From: Bryoerythrophyllum caledonicum
Lineage: Eukaryota; Streptophyta; Bryopsida; Pottiales; Pottiaceae
DNA length: 64,000 bases
Direction: 5' to 3'
Assembly: GCA_963971425.1 (NCBI GenBank)
Contig: OZ020526.1
Location: forward strand, 2,322,180-2,386,179
The stretch's first letter is position 1. Every line of letters begins with the position of its first letter. The notes below the pieces were generated by a model. That model was not told where the DNA came from and made no database searches. It saw only the letters and a program-made list of their open reading frames with translations. Of the stretch, positions 11,284 through 22,649 are shown in pieces. The position numbers and the translations under genes were made by a program.

Positions 11284-11921
11284 ATGATTGTCTGGAAGGA
11301 GTGTTTGGGTGAGTCCGTCGCTTGGGACACCCTCACCTGGTTAGCCGCCGTGATCGCCATGGCCGGGTACCTGAACAAATACGGGCTTATCGCATGGTTC
11401 AGCCAGATCGTCGTCAATGTACGAATTTCGCAACTCTACACTGCTGGATGCTGTGACGTGTTAGGTCCTCAAATCAGTTCTTGGTCGATGTCCATGTGTT
11501 GGAAGGATGACGGTTGCTATCACTGTGGCAGGTTGTGGGAGGATTGGGGCTGGCTTGGCAAGCGTCATTCGGTATCCTTGTGTTGCTCTACTTCTACACC
11601 CACTACTTCTTCGCCAGCGGCACTGCTCACATCGGAGCGATGTTCACAGCGTTCCTGTCGGTGGCGACCGCGCTGGGCACACCTCCGTTCGGAGCGCTCG
11701 TGTTGGCATTCCTGTCGAATCTGATGGGCAGGCTGACGCACTACGGAATCGGATCGGCTCCGGTGTTCTACGGAGCAGGGTACGTGCCGTTGTCACAATG
11801 GTGGGGCTCCAGGTTCCTGTGCAGTGTGGTCAACCTCATCATCTGGGTGGGGAAGGCGGGTGGGGCGAGCGGGGCAGGGCGGAAGGCGGGTGGGGCAAAC
11901 ATGATAAGCATACCCAGCTGA
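11284..11921 (+). pseudogene. C-terminal exons of a plastid 2-oxoglutarate/malate translocator (DiT1-like)
   Basis: Two exons in phase: about 11284-11418 (VWKECLGESVAWDTLTW, then IAMAGYLNKYGLIAWFSQ) and 11532 onward (GGLGLAWQASFGILVLLYFY, HYFFASGTAHIGAMFTAFLS, LSNLMGRLTHYGIGSAPVFY, then VPLSQWWG). These match the C-terminal membrane region of the DiT1/SODiT1 dicarboxylate carriers, which import 2-oxoglutarate across the plastid inner envelope. The N-terminal two thirds are absent, one residue is missing after GTPP, and the normal C-terminus is replaced after IIWVGKAGG by a duplicated GC-rich stretch. It is best read as a captured or truncated fragment that kept its intron. Confidence 0.8.
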
Positions 11922-12228
11922 AGATAACCGATTCAAATAGGGTACGCAGCACAAGTTCCGTCTTCCATGCATCTGTGGTCCGTGTGCACAGCGATATCAC
12001 AAGACTGCTCCGGCCAGAGCCGAGTCTGACCCGAGTGTGACCCCGAGTGTGCTATACAATTTCTTTCGGAAAAATTACAATCACCAGTAGAGAATGAGCA
12101 ACCTATTTGCTACAGCCGCGATTTCAGTGAAGGACACAGGTCAACATAATTTACGCAATGTCGAATTCCACAGTCCACGTGATTACAAGACATGTTAGTG
12201 ATCTTACCAGTTGAGTTTCTTGTGTGTC

Positions 12229-12312
12229 CACTGATTGAAGCTCTCGATTCAGCAGCGGTCTGCCACTGTCCACTGGTTGAAGCTCTCGATTCAGCAGCGG
12301 TCTGCCATTGTA
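12229..12312. repeat. 42-bp tandem duplication
   Basis: Two adjacent copies of a unit containing 'gaagctctcgattcagcagc' and 'ggtctgccactgt' differ at two or three positions. No function is apparent. Confidence 0.8.
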
Positions 12313-12699
12313 GCACTTTGAATATCAATAAGTACTCACTAATTGCAGGTGATTGCACTGATCAGATTTGTGATCAGTGTTGATTTGTCACAATGGAGCT
12401 TGTGAGCTGATCAGTGAGCCGATTGCACATTCCTCCATGTTCCCTTCAACATTTGTTGTTTGTCATTTTAGATTGCACTTGATTAGCACGAAACCCTAAA
12501 TTTTTCTCCCACTTGCAATTGTTGGAAACTCCCTTGACTTTTTTGACGGCTACATTCATAGTTGTTCAAAATATCAAGCATGAACATTTGCAAAAACTTC
12601 CATTCATTACTGCAATTCTGTAGGCGGCTACATTGTATGAAAAATTGACATAGATGAATACTATCATAGATAGACATCCTTCAAAAATGGATGTTTCAT

Positions 12700-13071
12700 A
12701 AATAAATATGTACTTTGATCAAAAAAATTCATCACTATCTATGGATAGGAGACAAATGGGTCCGTCATTTTGAAACTGCCCACCCACTGCAGAATTCCTT
12801 TCACCCTTTGTGCCCATGAAAAGGTTGGGCACCTTTGGCAGAAAATGCAACACTGTGAGTGGCTGCGGCCTGCCCAGATTCAGGCCAGAATCTTGTAAAA
12901 AACATATCTTTTTCATAACAAGTTCAATTTCATCAAAATCTGTTTTTTTGGAAAGATCATGGTAAACTACAAGCGTGGTAAAAATCTCAATAAATAGTTA
13001 ATTTCTGAAACCTTACATTCGCCTGCCCGAAAGTGCCGCGACCTGAATCTGGTCGCAAGGGCCTTTAGGGG
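12700..13071. mobile_element. piggyBac-like element terminus next to TTAA
   Basis: The complement of the 16-bp terminus CCCCTAAAGGCCCTTG lies at 13056-13071, immediately followed by TTAA (13072-13075). The next ~90 bp inward match, inverted, the start of the element at 535 (shared phrases 'ggtcgc', 'gggcaggc', 'taaggtttcagaa'), with weaker similarity for about 300 bp. It may be the right end of a large element containing the transposase gene, or the end of a separate copy. Confidence 0.65.
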
Positions 13072-13075
13072 TTAA

Positions 13076-16000
13076 TCCCTTAAGGATCCCACCATTTTCC
13101 ACATTTGGAGAAGTTCCACAGATCCGTCTTAAAATCAAGAACCGAAGGCGTCAAAGTCTGGCGTTAACCAACAACACAAGCTACACACTTCATTTTCCGT
13201 TTGGGTCACCTATTTTCAGGCAAAAGGACACTACAAAATTACAATACTAATACAATTCTAATACATTTATACTTGCAAGTCTAGCGTTCTAGTCCTTAGG
13301 CAACGTGCTTTGAGCTGACATTGATGGAATAATGCGTCATCATGTATTTGACCAGCCCATCGAAAATCATAATACAAAAATTTACATTTTACATCAATAA
13401 TCCCTTGAGTAGGCATGAGATAAAAGCCTTTTCATCAATAATTTGATAGAGAGTCATGAAAGGTGGTATATGACCCTCATTAATTATTTATAATATAAAA
13501 TAAAATATCATATAATGCTTCAAATTGGTTGCAATGTTTTTCATACTAACCAATGTGTTTTTTGAAAAAACTAATGGCCTCAAATGAATCTTGATGTCCT
13601 CACAATACTCCTTCATAATTGTACATATTGTATTCATTGCAATTTGTAACAAATTTATAATCATAAGAAAGGAATTCATGTTGCTCATCATAAAAAAATT
13701 ATTCCAAGCATTTTTTTTCAAAAAAAAAATCTGACAATCTTGTATCTTTTTATCGTTAAACAAAGTCTAATAAAATACATGAATACTTGAATGTTTTTGG
13801 CCTAATTTTCAACCGTCAATAGTTTCAACATATCAAAATCATTTTAAAACACTTTTATCTATAAAATTCATGATGACGAATGTGATGTCACTTTCTACTC
13901 CCAAATAAAAGTAGTCATCATCATCATTTAGACATTAAGGTGAATAATTGCAAACCCTGGCAATGCAAAAATGCCCACAATCTCATATTCCATAATTATG
14001 AAGATTAAAATAACAATCTTTTATAGATTCCATGATTAGAAGAAGTACTAGAAGAAAATTGGAGAATATTAGAATCTTGAAAGAATAGAAATTGACTTGG
14101 AATTTTCAGTAAACATGGGCCATGACCTTTCAACTTGACCTTTTGACTTTCACACTACAAGGATTTAAATTTTGCAAATTGTTTATTTTAACTTTAAAAG
14201 ATCTAATATCCATTTCTAGATTGTTTGGGCACGATAACCTCTATAGCAAGTGTTGAAGGTAGATTTTTTATCATCCTTCCATTCATCTATTCTACTCCTT
14301 TATCTTCAACCTTTAGATTTGGTGCTCACAAGTAGTTCTAATAGTTCTGGATCTACCTCAGATCTCTATCCACTCAAAACCTCTTGCAATACACCAACCT
14401 TGTAATTCCAAACACCCCCCTAAGGTTTTAATTGGATTGCATTAAATGATGTGACAAAATCACAACTTGTCCTTCCAATCCAGTACAACAATTTTCCCAC
14501 TCCAGTACGACAATTCCCACATTAAAATATCTCTAGTCTAACCCTAGTCTTGGTCTCTAACTTCTAACTACTCCTCATTCTCAAGCCATACGATTCAACC
14601 GTGAGAGAGAGAGAGAGAGAGAGTGAGAGGAGGAAGGGCCTCCAACCCTTACTTTCCTCTAAACCCTAATAACCTCATCCGGATGATAAATCTGTCCTAA
14701 AACAAATTTGTCATGAGTCGGATAGTTTTTATCCAAAACAATCATCCACTACTGAAACTACGTTTTATCCAATTACTTTTACTACCATTGGCTACCTTTT
14801 TTTATTGATCCTTCTATTTTTTACTCCTTGGTTATTCTCTGATTAACATCAAGCACTATAAGCCACCTTTGATGAAAATTTAAGGCGGAGCAAGATGAGA
14901 ATCTATCAGAATTGGTACCACCATAATCAATGTAGGCATGAACAAACTACAATAATTTCCGTAAAATGGGGTTGCAATGAATTATACCCCCAATGTAGAT
15001 AATGTTATGCATAATCTATTATACTTATTGATTCTTCTTAGCCTCGTGAGTTCATAGGCCTTAAGGGATTAATGAATTCTTTCAACTCTAAGAACTCAAC
15101 CTCTCAACATAATTTGGTCACTGATGAAGTTTGGTCATTGGTCCAAGTATGAATTGTTCCTAAGACCATGATATAAGGGGTGACATATGGTCTCACCTCT
15201 TTCAAGAAAGCTACAATTACTTCTCTCCAAATCCCTATATAAATGATTAATTTTCAAATAAAACCAGGTGAAGCCATGTGGAGAATTTTGGGAGTAAGCG
15301 ATTAAACCACTTCGTACTTAGACTCTCATTTCTCTTTGCCTTGATCTTGCTTGGACTATTGGTCCTTTGCATCCATTCCAAAGATGTGCAAGCTTTCTTG
15401 GTCTCTTTCTACATCTATGGAAGAACTTCCAACATTAGAGTTTTCTTAAAAGTTCTTGAAGAGGAAATAAATGAAAAAGGTATAGTGTGATTTACGTATG
15501 GAAAAAAAAAGTTGCAACTTATGGTAATTCAAATAATTATCGCTACGATAAACAATGTGCATATTTGGAGGGGACAAATAGTAATAAAAAATGCAAAGAG
15601 TATTACAATTTGATCCCAATTGATTTTATATTTTTCCAGTAAAATGTGAATTAGTAATAAATTTTCAAAGTAATATGTCATGTTTACCCTATTACTGCCA
15701 TTAGGTACCCTCCATTAGCATTGACCATAAGTAAGAGGTCTTAAACAATAGCAAGCCTTAATTTCAAAGTGTAAAAAAGTGAATGGGTGGAAATGGGGCG
15801 AATTGTGGTGGAGATGGAACAGAAATGGAACCAATTGTAGAGTGGCACTAAAAGGAAGATGGTGGTGATGTGTTGAGTTACCTTATTCCACTTGTTTTAC
15901 TTATTTTAATTGTTCATAATATTTTAGTGTTATTACTGTATTTCCTAGCCTACGGTCCTTCCTGCCTCTTTATTGTATGAACCATGGCATCAAGTTGATT

Positions 16001-16696
16001 GATCAAATTGATTGATGGCATTTAGAGCTGATAGGGGAAGCTCCTTGAACTACGCACCACCACCAAATCCATACTATACTTAATCCCTAAAGGACCAAGT
16101 GTACCTTTGTTGTACAAAATCTATCACTTTGACTGTGATTAATTTTCAATTCGTATGGTCAAAATTCACAAAGCTTTTACATCTCATATAAGTTTAGAAG
16201 AAGATGATAGGATTACGGTCTATTTGCACCATGAGGTGTAAATTGCTATTTTGGTCGATGAAATGGAGGTAGGAATTGATGCATTCGCACCAGAAATAGT
16301 GATAGGGAAATACATGACATGGCATCCTATGAGGTGGATGAAATCATGACAAGGATTGTGAAGGTAGACTAGAGATAGTTTGGAGGTTGCTTGGAAATAG
16401 AAAATATTTGTGCAATTGCTTGGTACTTCACCATTCTTTTGAAAATGAACATGTGTACTTATAATATCTACAAGTTAGTGCAATAATGACAAAGGTATGG
16501 AAAGTATGCATGAACTGGCACTATAGCTATTTATTAAGTGGTTGGATGCATAAACACAATTTTCTATTGTTGTAAACCTTGACTACTTGACAATAGATGG
16601 AACTATTTTTTGTTCTCTAATATGAAATCATTTCATTTTGTCTGGTTTCCCTATATATGGGGAATTTGCATGGATGTATGAACCACTAAGTGCTAA
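13076..16696. other. AT-rich intergenic DNA
   Basis: No gene is supported. A short (GA)n tract lies near 14604-14625. TTAA-flanked 'CCCTAAAGG'-like motifs near 15062-15076 and 16080-16094 look like remnants of the piggyBac-like termini seen elsewhere in the window. The 70-aa ORF at 15278-15490 is hydrophobic but has no context. Confidence 0.45.
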
Positions 16697-16701
16697 CAGA
16701 C

Positions 16702-16999
16702 TGTTAGGGACAAAATCTTTGGAACCTTCTAGATTACTTTTACTTTAGAGTTCCTTTTACTTCAGAACTTCTTTTACTTTATCATTTGATTTGCTTTCTT
16801 TTTACTTTAGGTTAGGAAATATATAGGGATTGAGACTGGAGAGTTCTTCAGTCTCGACAACGCATCTCTTGGAGCACTCGCTCACATCTCTTCATGTTGT
16901 TCGTGTACTCATCTTGTTAATCCGAGTTTATACCAGTTTTCCTCTCGAAATCTTTTTTAGTTTTTAGAGTTTTTATTTAGTATTCTTGTGTCCCTAATA
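16702..16999 (+). repeat. Left LTR of the gypsy element
   Basis: About 298 bp, beginning TGTTAGGGAC. It is similar to the right LTR throughout ('ccttctaga', 'acttttactttaga', 'gagttcttcagtctc', 'aacgcatctcttggagcac'). The many differences between the LTRs indicate an old insertion. The primer-binding site after it is not recognisable; instead, three variants of 'gaggttgc...taccccctc' follow at 17040-17230. Confidence 0.85.
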
Positions 17000-17599
17000 G
17001 TTTGTCGCGACTAACGTCACTCGAGTATGAGAGTGGGAGCCCTTCTTGAGGTTGCAGTTTACCCCCTCTTTTTGAAGGTGTACTAGTGATTTTAGAGGTT
17101 GCGATCTACCCCCTCTAATGTGATATCTCATTCTGTTACAACATTTGAGTCTTGTTTTTCTTGTGAGAGCAGCAGATAACCCCTCTCCTTTAAGGTTTGA
17201 AGGCTTAAAGGTTGCAATTTATCTTCTACTAAGCCAAGATTTTATTCTCAATTATTCTTGTTTTTTAGTTATGGCTGAGACTCAAGACTTTATTATGCCT
17301 AAATCCGTTGAGGCTAAATTAAAGGCTATCCTTAATGCTATCAACACGTTAATATGCCATTTTCATTCAATTGAGACATTTCAGAATCTCAAATGAGTGG
17401 CTTTGAACTTGATAGTAGTAGAGATGGAAGTCTCAAACTTCGTGAATGTCTCAATGTAACGAATATGGCCATTTATCAGTCCGAACCATAATATTTGAAG
17501 GAGTCAATAGTAGCCTTCAACAACATCAATCTCCCGTCACCCTGGAGGAAGAGCTCTGCCTGTAATTCAACGAGATCCACCACTATAACAGAAGGAATC

Positions 17600-18150
17600 T
17601 CGCGTAAGCCTGCCTGAGAAATTCGATGGCACACACTTCAAGTTTCAAGGGTTTGTCAATCAAATTTGATTGTTAATAGCCTTATAGTCGAAGGGCTACT
17701 CATTAGAAGAATCACAAGTTGGATTGATTGGGACATTGCTTACAGGATAAACTTTATCATGGATTCATGGTTTGCTCCCTTGTTTGAGAAATGCTCACCC
17801 ATGAACAACTTCGACACTTTTTTGGAGGCCTTTGCCGAAGCATTTGGAAAACATGACAAGGCTCGTTCGGCAACAACAAAGATTCGGTCCCTAAAGCAAG
17901 GGACACGTTCTGCATTAGTTTACGCCTTAGACTTTAGACAACTTGCGTGCAACATCAACTGGGATGAAGTAACACTTATGAGTCAATTCTATTGGGGCTT
18001 AAAGGATATTGTGAAGGATTTGTTGTTGTCACTCTCTGACCCACAAACACTCAATGAGGCAATTGATCAAGGAGTCAAGTGCGACAATCGGCTCTTTCAA
18101 CGTTGTCAGGACCAGAGCTCCTAGACTCCATCAAATGAGTAGACAATCCG
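17600..18150 (+). pseudogene. gag (capsid) remnant of the gypsy element
   Basis: Reading frames give a start similar to PEKFDGTHFKFQGFVNQ (near 17610-17670) and then, in another frame, KIRSLKQGTRSALVYALDFR, NINWDEVTLMSQFYWGLK and DNRLFQR (to 18100). This is the retrotransposon gag domain of Ty3/gypsy elements. At least one frame change lies near 17670-17820. No zinc knuckle is visible after it. Confidence 0.75.
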
Positions 18151-18509
18151 ACAGACCTCATCTATGTGAGCGAACACTCCGAGTTTTTATTCAGAGGTTG
18201 TAGATATGCAAATCGACACAATACGTGTCAAACATCTTACTCCGGAAGATAAGAAGCATCGAAGGGAGGAAGGACTATGCTTTGTATTGCGACGAAGGAG
18301 GTCACAGAGTTGCCAATAGCTCGAAGAAGTCGAATCAACGTATCATCAAGACTAGAACTACCATAGTCAAAGAAAACAAAGATGCCCAGCCACAATAGAA
18401 ACCGTGCGGTTGGACAGTTTAGTTTTACAACAACATTTAGGTTCCTCTCTTCCCGCTCAGCCTACAGTTTGTTTTACAATTCCCTTATTTTTTGGTCCTT
18501 AGAAACTCA

Positions 18510-18730
18510 GAACCGCCGCTATGTTAGATTCAGGAGCATCTGCTTGTTTTTTAGAAAAGAATTTGTCAAGAGTCACAAATTTCCTCTAGTTCAAAAACCT
18601 CAGCCCGTCAATAGAGAAATGATAGATAGGCGACATTTTTCCTCAGGCAGCGTTACCCATGAAATAATGCCTTTAGAGGTGACATTTGAAGGCCATAGTG
18701 GCAAAATTATATTCAATGTCATTTATGGGA
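18510..18730 (+). pseudogene. Retroviral-type protease remnant
   Basis: The motif MLDSGASACFLEK (from about 18520) contains the catalytic D-S-G triad of gypsy proteases, but the frame shifts soon after. The downstream frame reads HEIMPLEVTFEGHSGKIIFN, typical of the protease-RT linker, and then similarity stops abruptly at about 18730. Confidence 0.7.
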
Positions 18731-20107
18731 GTCTAAAACTCCCACTTGGTTGTCCCTACCAAAAAAATTAGTTAAAATAGGATTTTTAGTCTTAATTAAC
18801 TAGAAAAGTAGTTAGTGTTGTGTAGAATTAGATTAGATAGCGGATATTGAAAATAGGAAAATGCTTAAATAGTTAATTAGGTTTATAGTGGTGATAAAAC
18901 TAGGTCTTAAAATCACTAGTTTAAGTCCCGGAAAACAATTTCAAAGAGTCCCGGAAGAGATCCCGGGATGTAATTCTAAAACCACCATTTAACCTAAATT
19001 AACTAGTTAAGTTTAGAAGGTATAGTCAGCTCCCTTTATAACAGCCCTGTTGGTTCTGCCTGTTATATATAGAGGCTGTAATATTGAATGGATGTTGTAA
19101 TGGGAAGGGTGGGGAAGGCTGTTAAATGGTATTGCTGAATGAATGATTCTATCAAAGTATGGCATCAAAGGATGATGGTGCAAGTAATCTCTATATGACG
19201 CACACTAATCAAGGGATTGATTAGACACATGCACAACTAAAAAAAACTGAGCATTTAGTGCAAGCAATTAGTGCACATCAAGGCAGTTGATGGGCATGTA
19301 ACCTCAACAGTGAATGACATGTAACTAAACTTCATCACTGATGGCAACTTTCACGGGAATCCACAATAAAAAATTTATCTTATCAATGGAGACTATTCCT
19401 TGATAATGACCAATTCTGACATGCCTTAGATTGAATGGATGTTATGTGGGGTGACAATTTGGTTTGATGGAAGTTGCTGTAATAGCAAATGGCTGTTGTA
19501 GAGAGCAACTGAATGTTCTAGGCCCATGCCGCCTGTTATAATGAATTTGCTGTTATATCATATGCTTTTATAAAGAGAGCCCACTGTAGTTAGAAGTAGT
19601 TTAGTCCTTCCTCTTTTCTAGATGCTAATTTTTATTTGAAAGAATTAGTAGTTAGTTGTAGGAGGAAAAGAAATGACAAAAACAGAAGAAAAGGACAAAA
19701 GAAAAGAAAAAGAAAAGAAAAAGAATTTTAAAGAATTTAAATATCTTTCAAAAATAAAAATACATACACGGGTATCACCCGGGCAGCAATAGTCGACCCC
19801 CTCCCAATAGCAGCCACGATCTTCTTCCCAAAATTGACCCCCCCTCCAGAATTCTTCTCCTCCAAAACTCTTTTCCTCCAGGAACTCTCCTCTCTCCCTC
19901 CCTCTCTAAAATCTTTCCCCCCTCCCCTCAAATTTTCTCTTCTATCTCCCTCTCTGGTTCTCTCTCTCATAGTTTCTCCCTCTCTCTCTATTTGGTATTT
20001 TATGGAGATGGGGTTTTGAAAAAGAAGTGATGCAACAAGATTTAGTGGAGGAGGAAGGAGTTTTGAAGGAGAACCTTAAAGATTTAAAGGTAGTGGAAGA
20101 GGCGCGC

Positions 20108-20230
20108 GCAACTAGGGTTTGGTGGTGGAGATTCCTAGGGTTTGGTGGTGGTGGAGATTCCTAGGATTTGGTGGTGGTGGAGATACCTAGGATTTGGTGG
20201 TGAAGGAGATACCTAGGGTTTGGTGGTGCA
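20108..20230. repeat. Four-copy ~31-bp GGT-rich tandem repeat
   Basis: Units reading 'cctagggtttggtggtggtggagatt' are repeated with small length differences. They lie inside the insertion in the gypsy element. Confidence 0.7.
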
Positions 20231-21279
20231 AGGAGATTTGTGGCCAAGGCGAGAAGATCAAAGAGACGAGGAAGTTGCGGATGCAACAAGGAGTTGGAAA
20301 ACAAAGGTGATTCTTGCGCATGTTGGGTTTCTTTTGTTTGTGCAAATTTCTTTGTTTATAAGTCTTTTTCTCTCTTTTTCTACCAGGGTGACCCCCTGGT
20401 AACATCCTCTCCGGTCTAGAGAAAAAGTCCCCCGGTGGTCTCTATCTAGACCATATTGTGACGTAGTATACATGTGAGTCTACATTAGTGTCATATTAAT
20501 TGTTGTCTATTGTCCTAGCCTTGTGGCAAATCATTCTTTTAAATTTTCTCCATCCTTCTATCGTTTTTAAGTCTTGCCCACATTTTCTATCTTTTTTCTG
20601 GTCTTCCCGGTCAACCAGAAAAACCTCTTTCTAAGTCTTTGTCTCCCAAGTTCTCTCCTCATGATGATTTTATATGACCTTGTGTCGTTAGTGTGTTGTT
20701 AGATATGTGAGACACCTACATTCTCATATCCTAGCAAAGTGTTCCGGAGTAGTACACCGGTTGACCGGTATACTTATGTTTTCCGGGCCAGACCGGAACT
20801 TGTGATAAGCTAATAGAGTGATTGGTGGAAATACAAGGCACATCCAGGAGTAAGTCCATCTCGAACAACATGACTCCACCGGTAACATGGACGTTTTTCA
20901 AGATGGACCTGAACAAGTGTGAAGCAAATTGTGATAAGCGAATACTTTGAAGAAGGTGGATGAGTTTTTCATTTCAAGGGAGATAATACCACTCTTCTGG
21001 ATGGATCATCCGGTTAAGCCTTTGTTATTTGTTATCTGTTATTGTTGATTTATCCCATCCGTTGGTGGGAAGTTGTTTTTAGTTGCTAGATTTAAACACT
21101 AGGGTGAGAGTAGTGATGTCGATGGGGCTCATTGCGCACCCGGTCATTACCACTTAAGTGGTTTCTTCGCCTACTTACTTTTGTTAGGGAAAGGTTCACC
21201 GGTCCTGGACCGGGAGTCTTCCGGTTTATCGGTCTACCGATAATCCGCCGGTGACTAGGTTATCTTTGATTTTAGGATC

Positions 21280-21450
21280 TGGATGCCGTTTTGTCCTTTC
21301 GTGGATCTACTTTTGGAGGGTAGCTATCAACTTTAGTGCACTCTCTAGATGTCATTTCCACCTTTTCGGGATCTGGTTTAGAAGGTAGCTATTGACTTTA
21401 GCGCACGCTCTAGATGCCATTTCCACCTTTTGGGGATCTAGTTTTGGAGG
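21280..21450. repeat. ~70-bp tandem repeat, two to three copies
   Basis: Units share 'gggatctRgttttRgaRgg', 'tagctat', 'gactttagYgcacKctctaga' and 'tgccatttccaccttt'. They are part of the insertion in the gypsy element. Confidence 0.65.
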
Positions 21451-21519
21451 GTAGCTAGTACACAAAGCCTTTGTGTACTTAAGGAACATTGGGCTTTTGT
21501 ATTAAGTATTATTTTCTTT

Positions 21520-21660
21520 GTTGATTTGCTCGTGTCTTGCATTCATTGCTTGTATCTAGAGTCTTTGTCGATTTGCTCGTGTCTTGCATTCATTGCTTGT
21601 ATCTAGAGTCTTTGTCGATTTGCTCGTGTCTTGCCTTCATTGCTTGTATCTAGAGTCTTT
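21520..21660. repeat. ~46-bp tandem repeat, three copies
   Basis: Three almost identical copies of a unit beginning 'gatttgctcgtgtcttgc' and ending 'tatctagagtctttgt'. The near-identity suggests recent amplification. Confidence 0.85.
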
Positions 21661-22649
21661 GTTGTGCTTGTGTGAGTAGACCAAGAGAAAGTTGAGCCCT
21701 CCTAGTGTGTCTTTATTAGGTGTACAAGGTTGTGACTTGTTGTGTGTTATGTGATTGAGTGTGAGTAGAGACTTCCCGAGGGTGTAGGATATCCAGGTTA
21801 GATAGGTGAAGTGAGATCCGCGATCTATTCTCCAGACCCTTCACCGGTGGGACCGAGAAGTGTTGTTTTTCCGGATGGGATCCGGGAAGTCTATGGCTAT
21901 TCATGATAGGGTCCCTTAAGTGGGAAGTGTTTGGATTGGTGGAGAGGAGGGGTGATATCCCCCCTCTTGGTACACTGGGAGAGATCCCGGCAATGCTTGA
22001 GTTTCGAGAATTCCGGGGTTGTTACCCTTGCAGTGGACGAATTTCGACGATCCCCGTGGGAGGTTGTCTTGTTCATATGATTTGCTTAGTACTAACTTGT
22101 TGTGAGTCTTATATTTTTTTGGTTTGATTCATTGGGTGTGGTTGTAGTTGGAACCCGGGCTTGCGTGACCGATTTACCGGGACAAGTTCCCGGTAGATTG
22201 TGAAGACCGGTAAACCGGTTGCGACCTTTTTTACTCTTTTAAGGTGTAGGGTTATTTTGTGGATATTATGGCCTCTGGACTGCGAGAACAAAGGGCAGTG
22301 ACTTTCCGGGCACTGTAAAAACTTACCGGAAAACTACTCCGACGTTCAATAGAGTTAAACTGAAACACTTGTGGTTACTTGTTACTGGTTACTAAGGTAC
22401 GGGGGAAGCCATCCTCCGGGATGTGCTAAGGTATTAAGTGCTAAGTGTTGTTAAGATTTAAAAAGTTTGACGCACGATAAAAATCCCTGGAAACGATCTA
22501 GTAAGGTGGGCTCGCTTAAGGTTAATTTTGGTTAACTTTCAGAATTACGAACCACTAGACTAGAACATCATTAGAACCCCATCAAACCCTATTTTTTTTG
22601 TCTTTCTTGGTTTAAAACTACAATCCATAAGTAGACTAGAAGTTGCAAA

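Larger units (their letters stand above)
18731..22620. mobile_element. Unidentified ~3.9 kb insertion inside the gypsy element
   Basis: Gypsy coding similarity stops at about 18730 and resumes at about 22630-22660. The intervening DNA has no retroelement protein. It contains a purine/pyrimidine-skewed tract (19660-20000), the 'cctaggRtttggtggtggtggagat' repeats (20115-20230), a region unusually dense in CCGGT/ACCGG (20390-22320), and two tandem arrays (listed separately). This resembles a non-coding large LTR-derivative or rearranged filler; no terminal repeats were found by eye, so the class is unknown. Confidence 0.45.
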
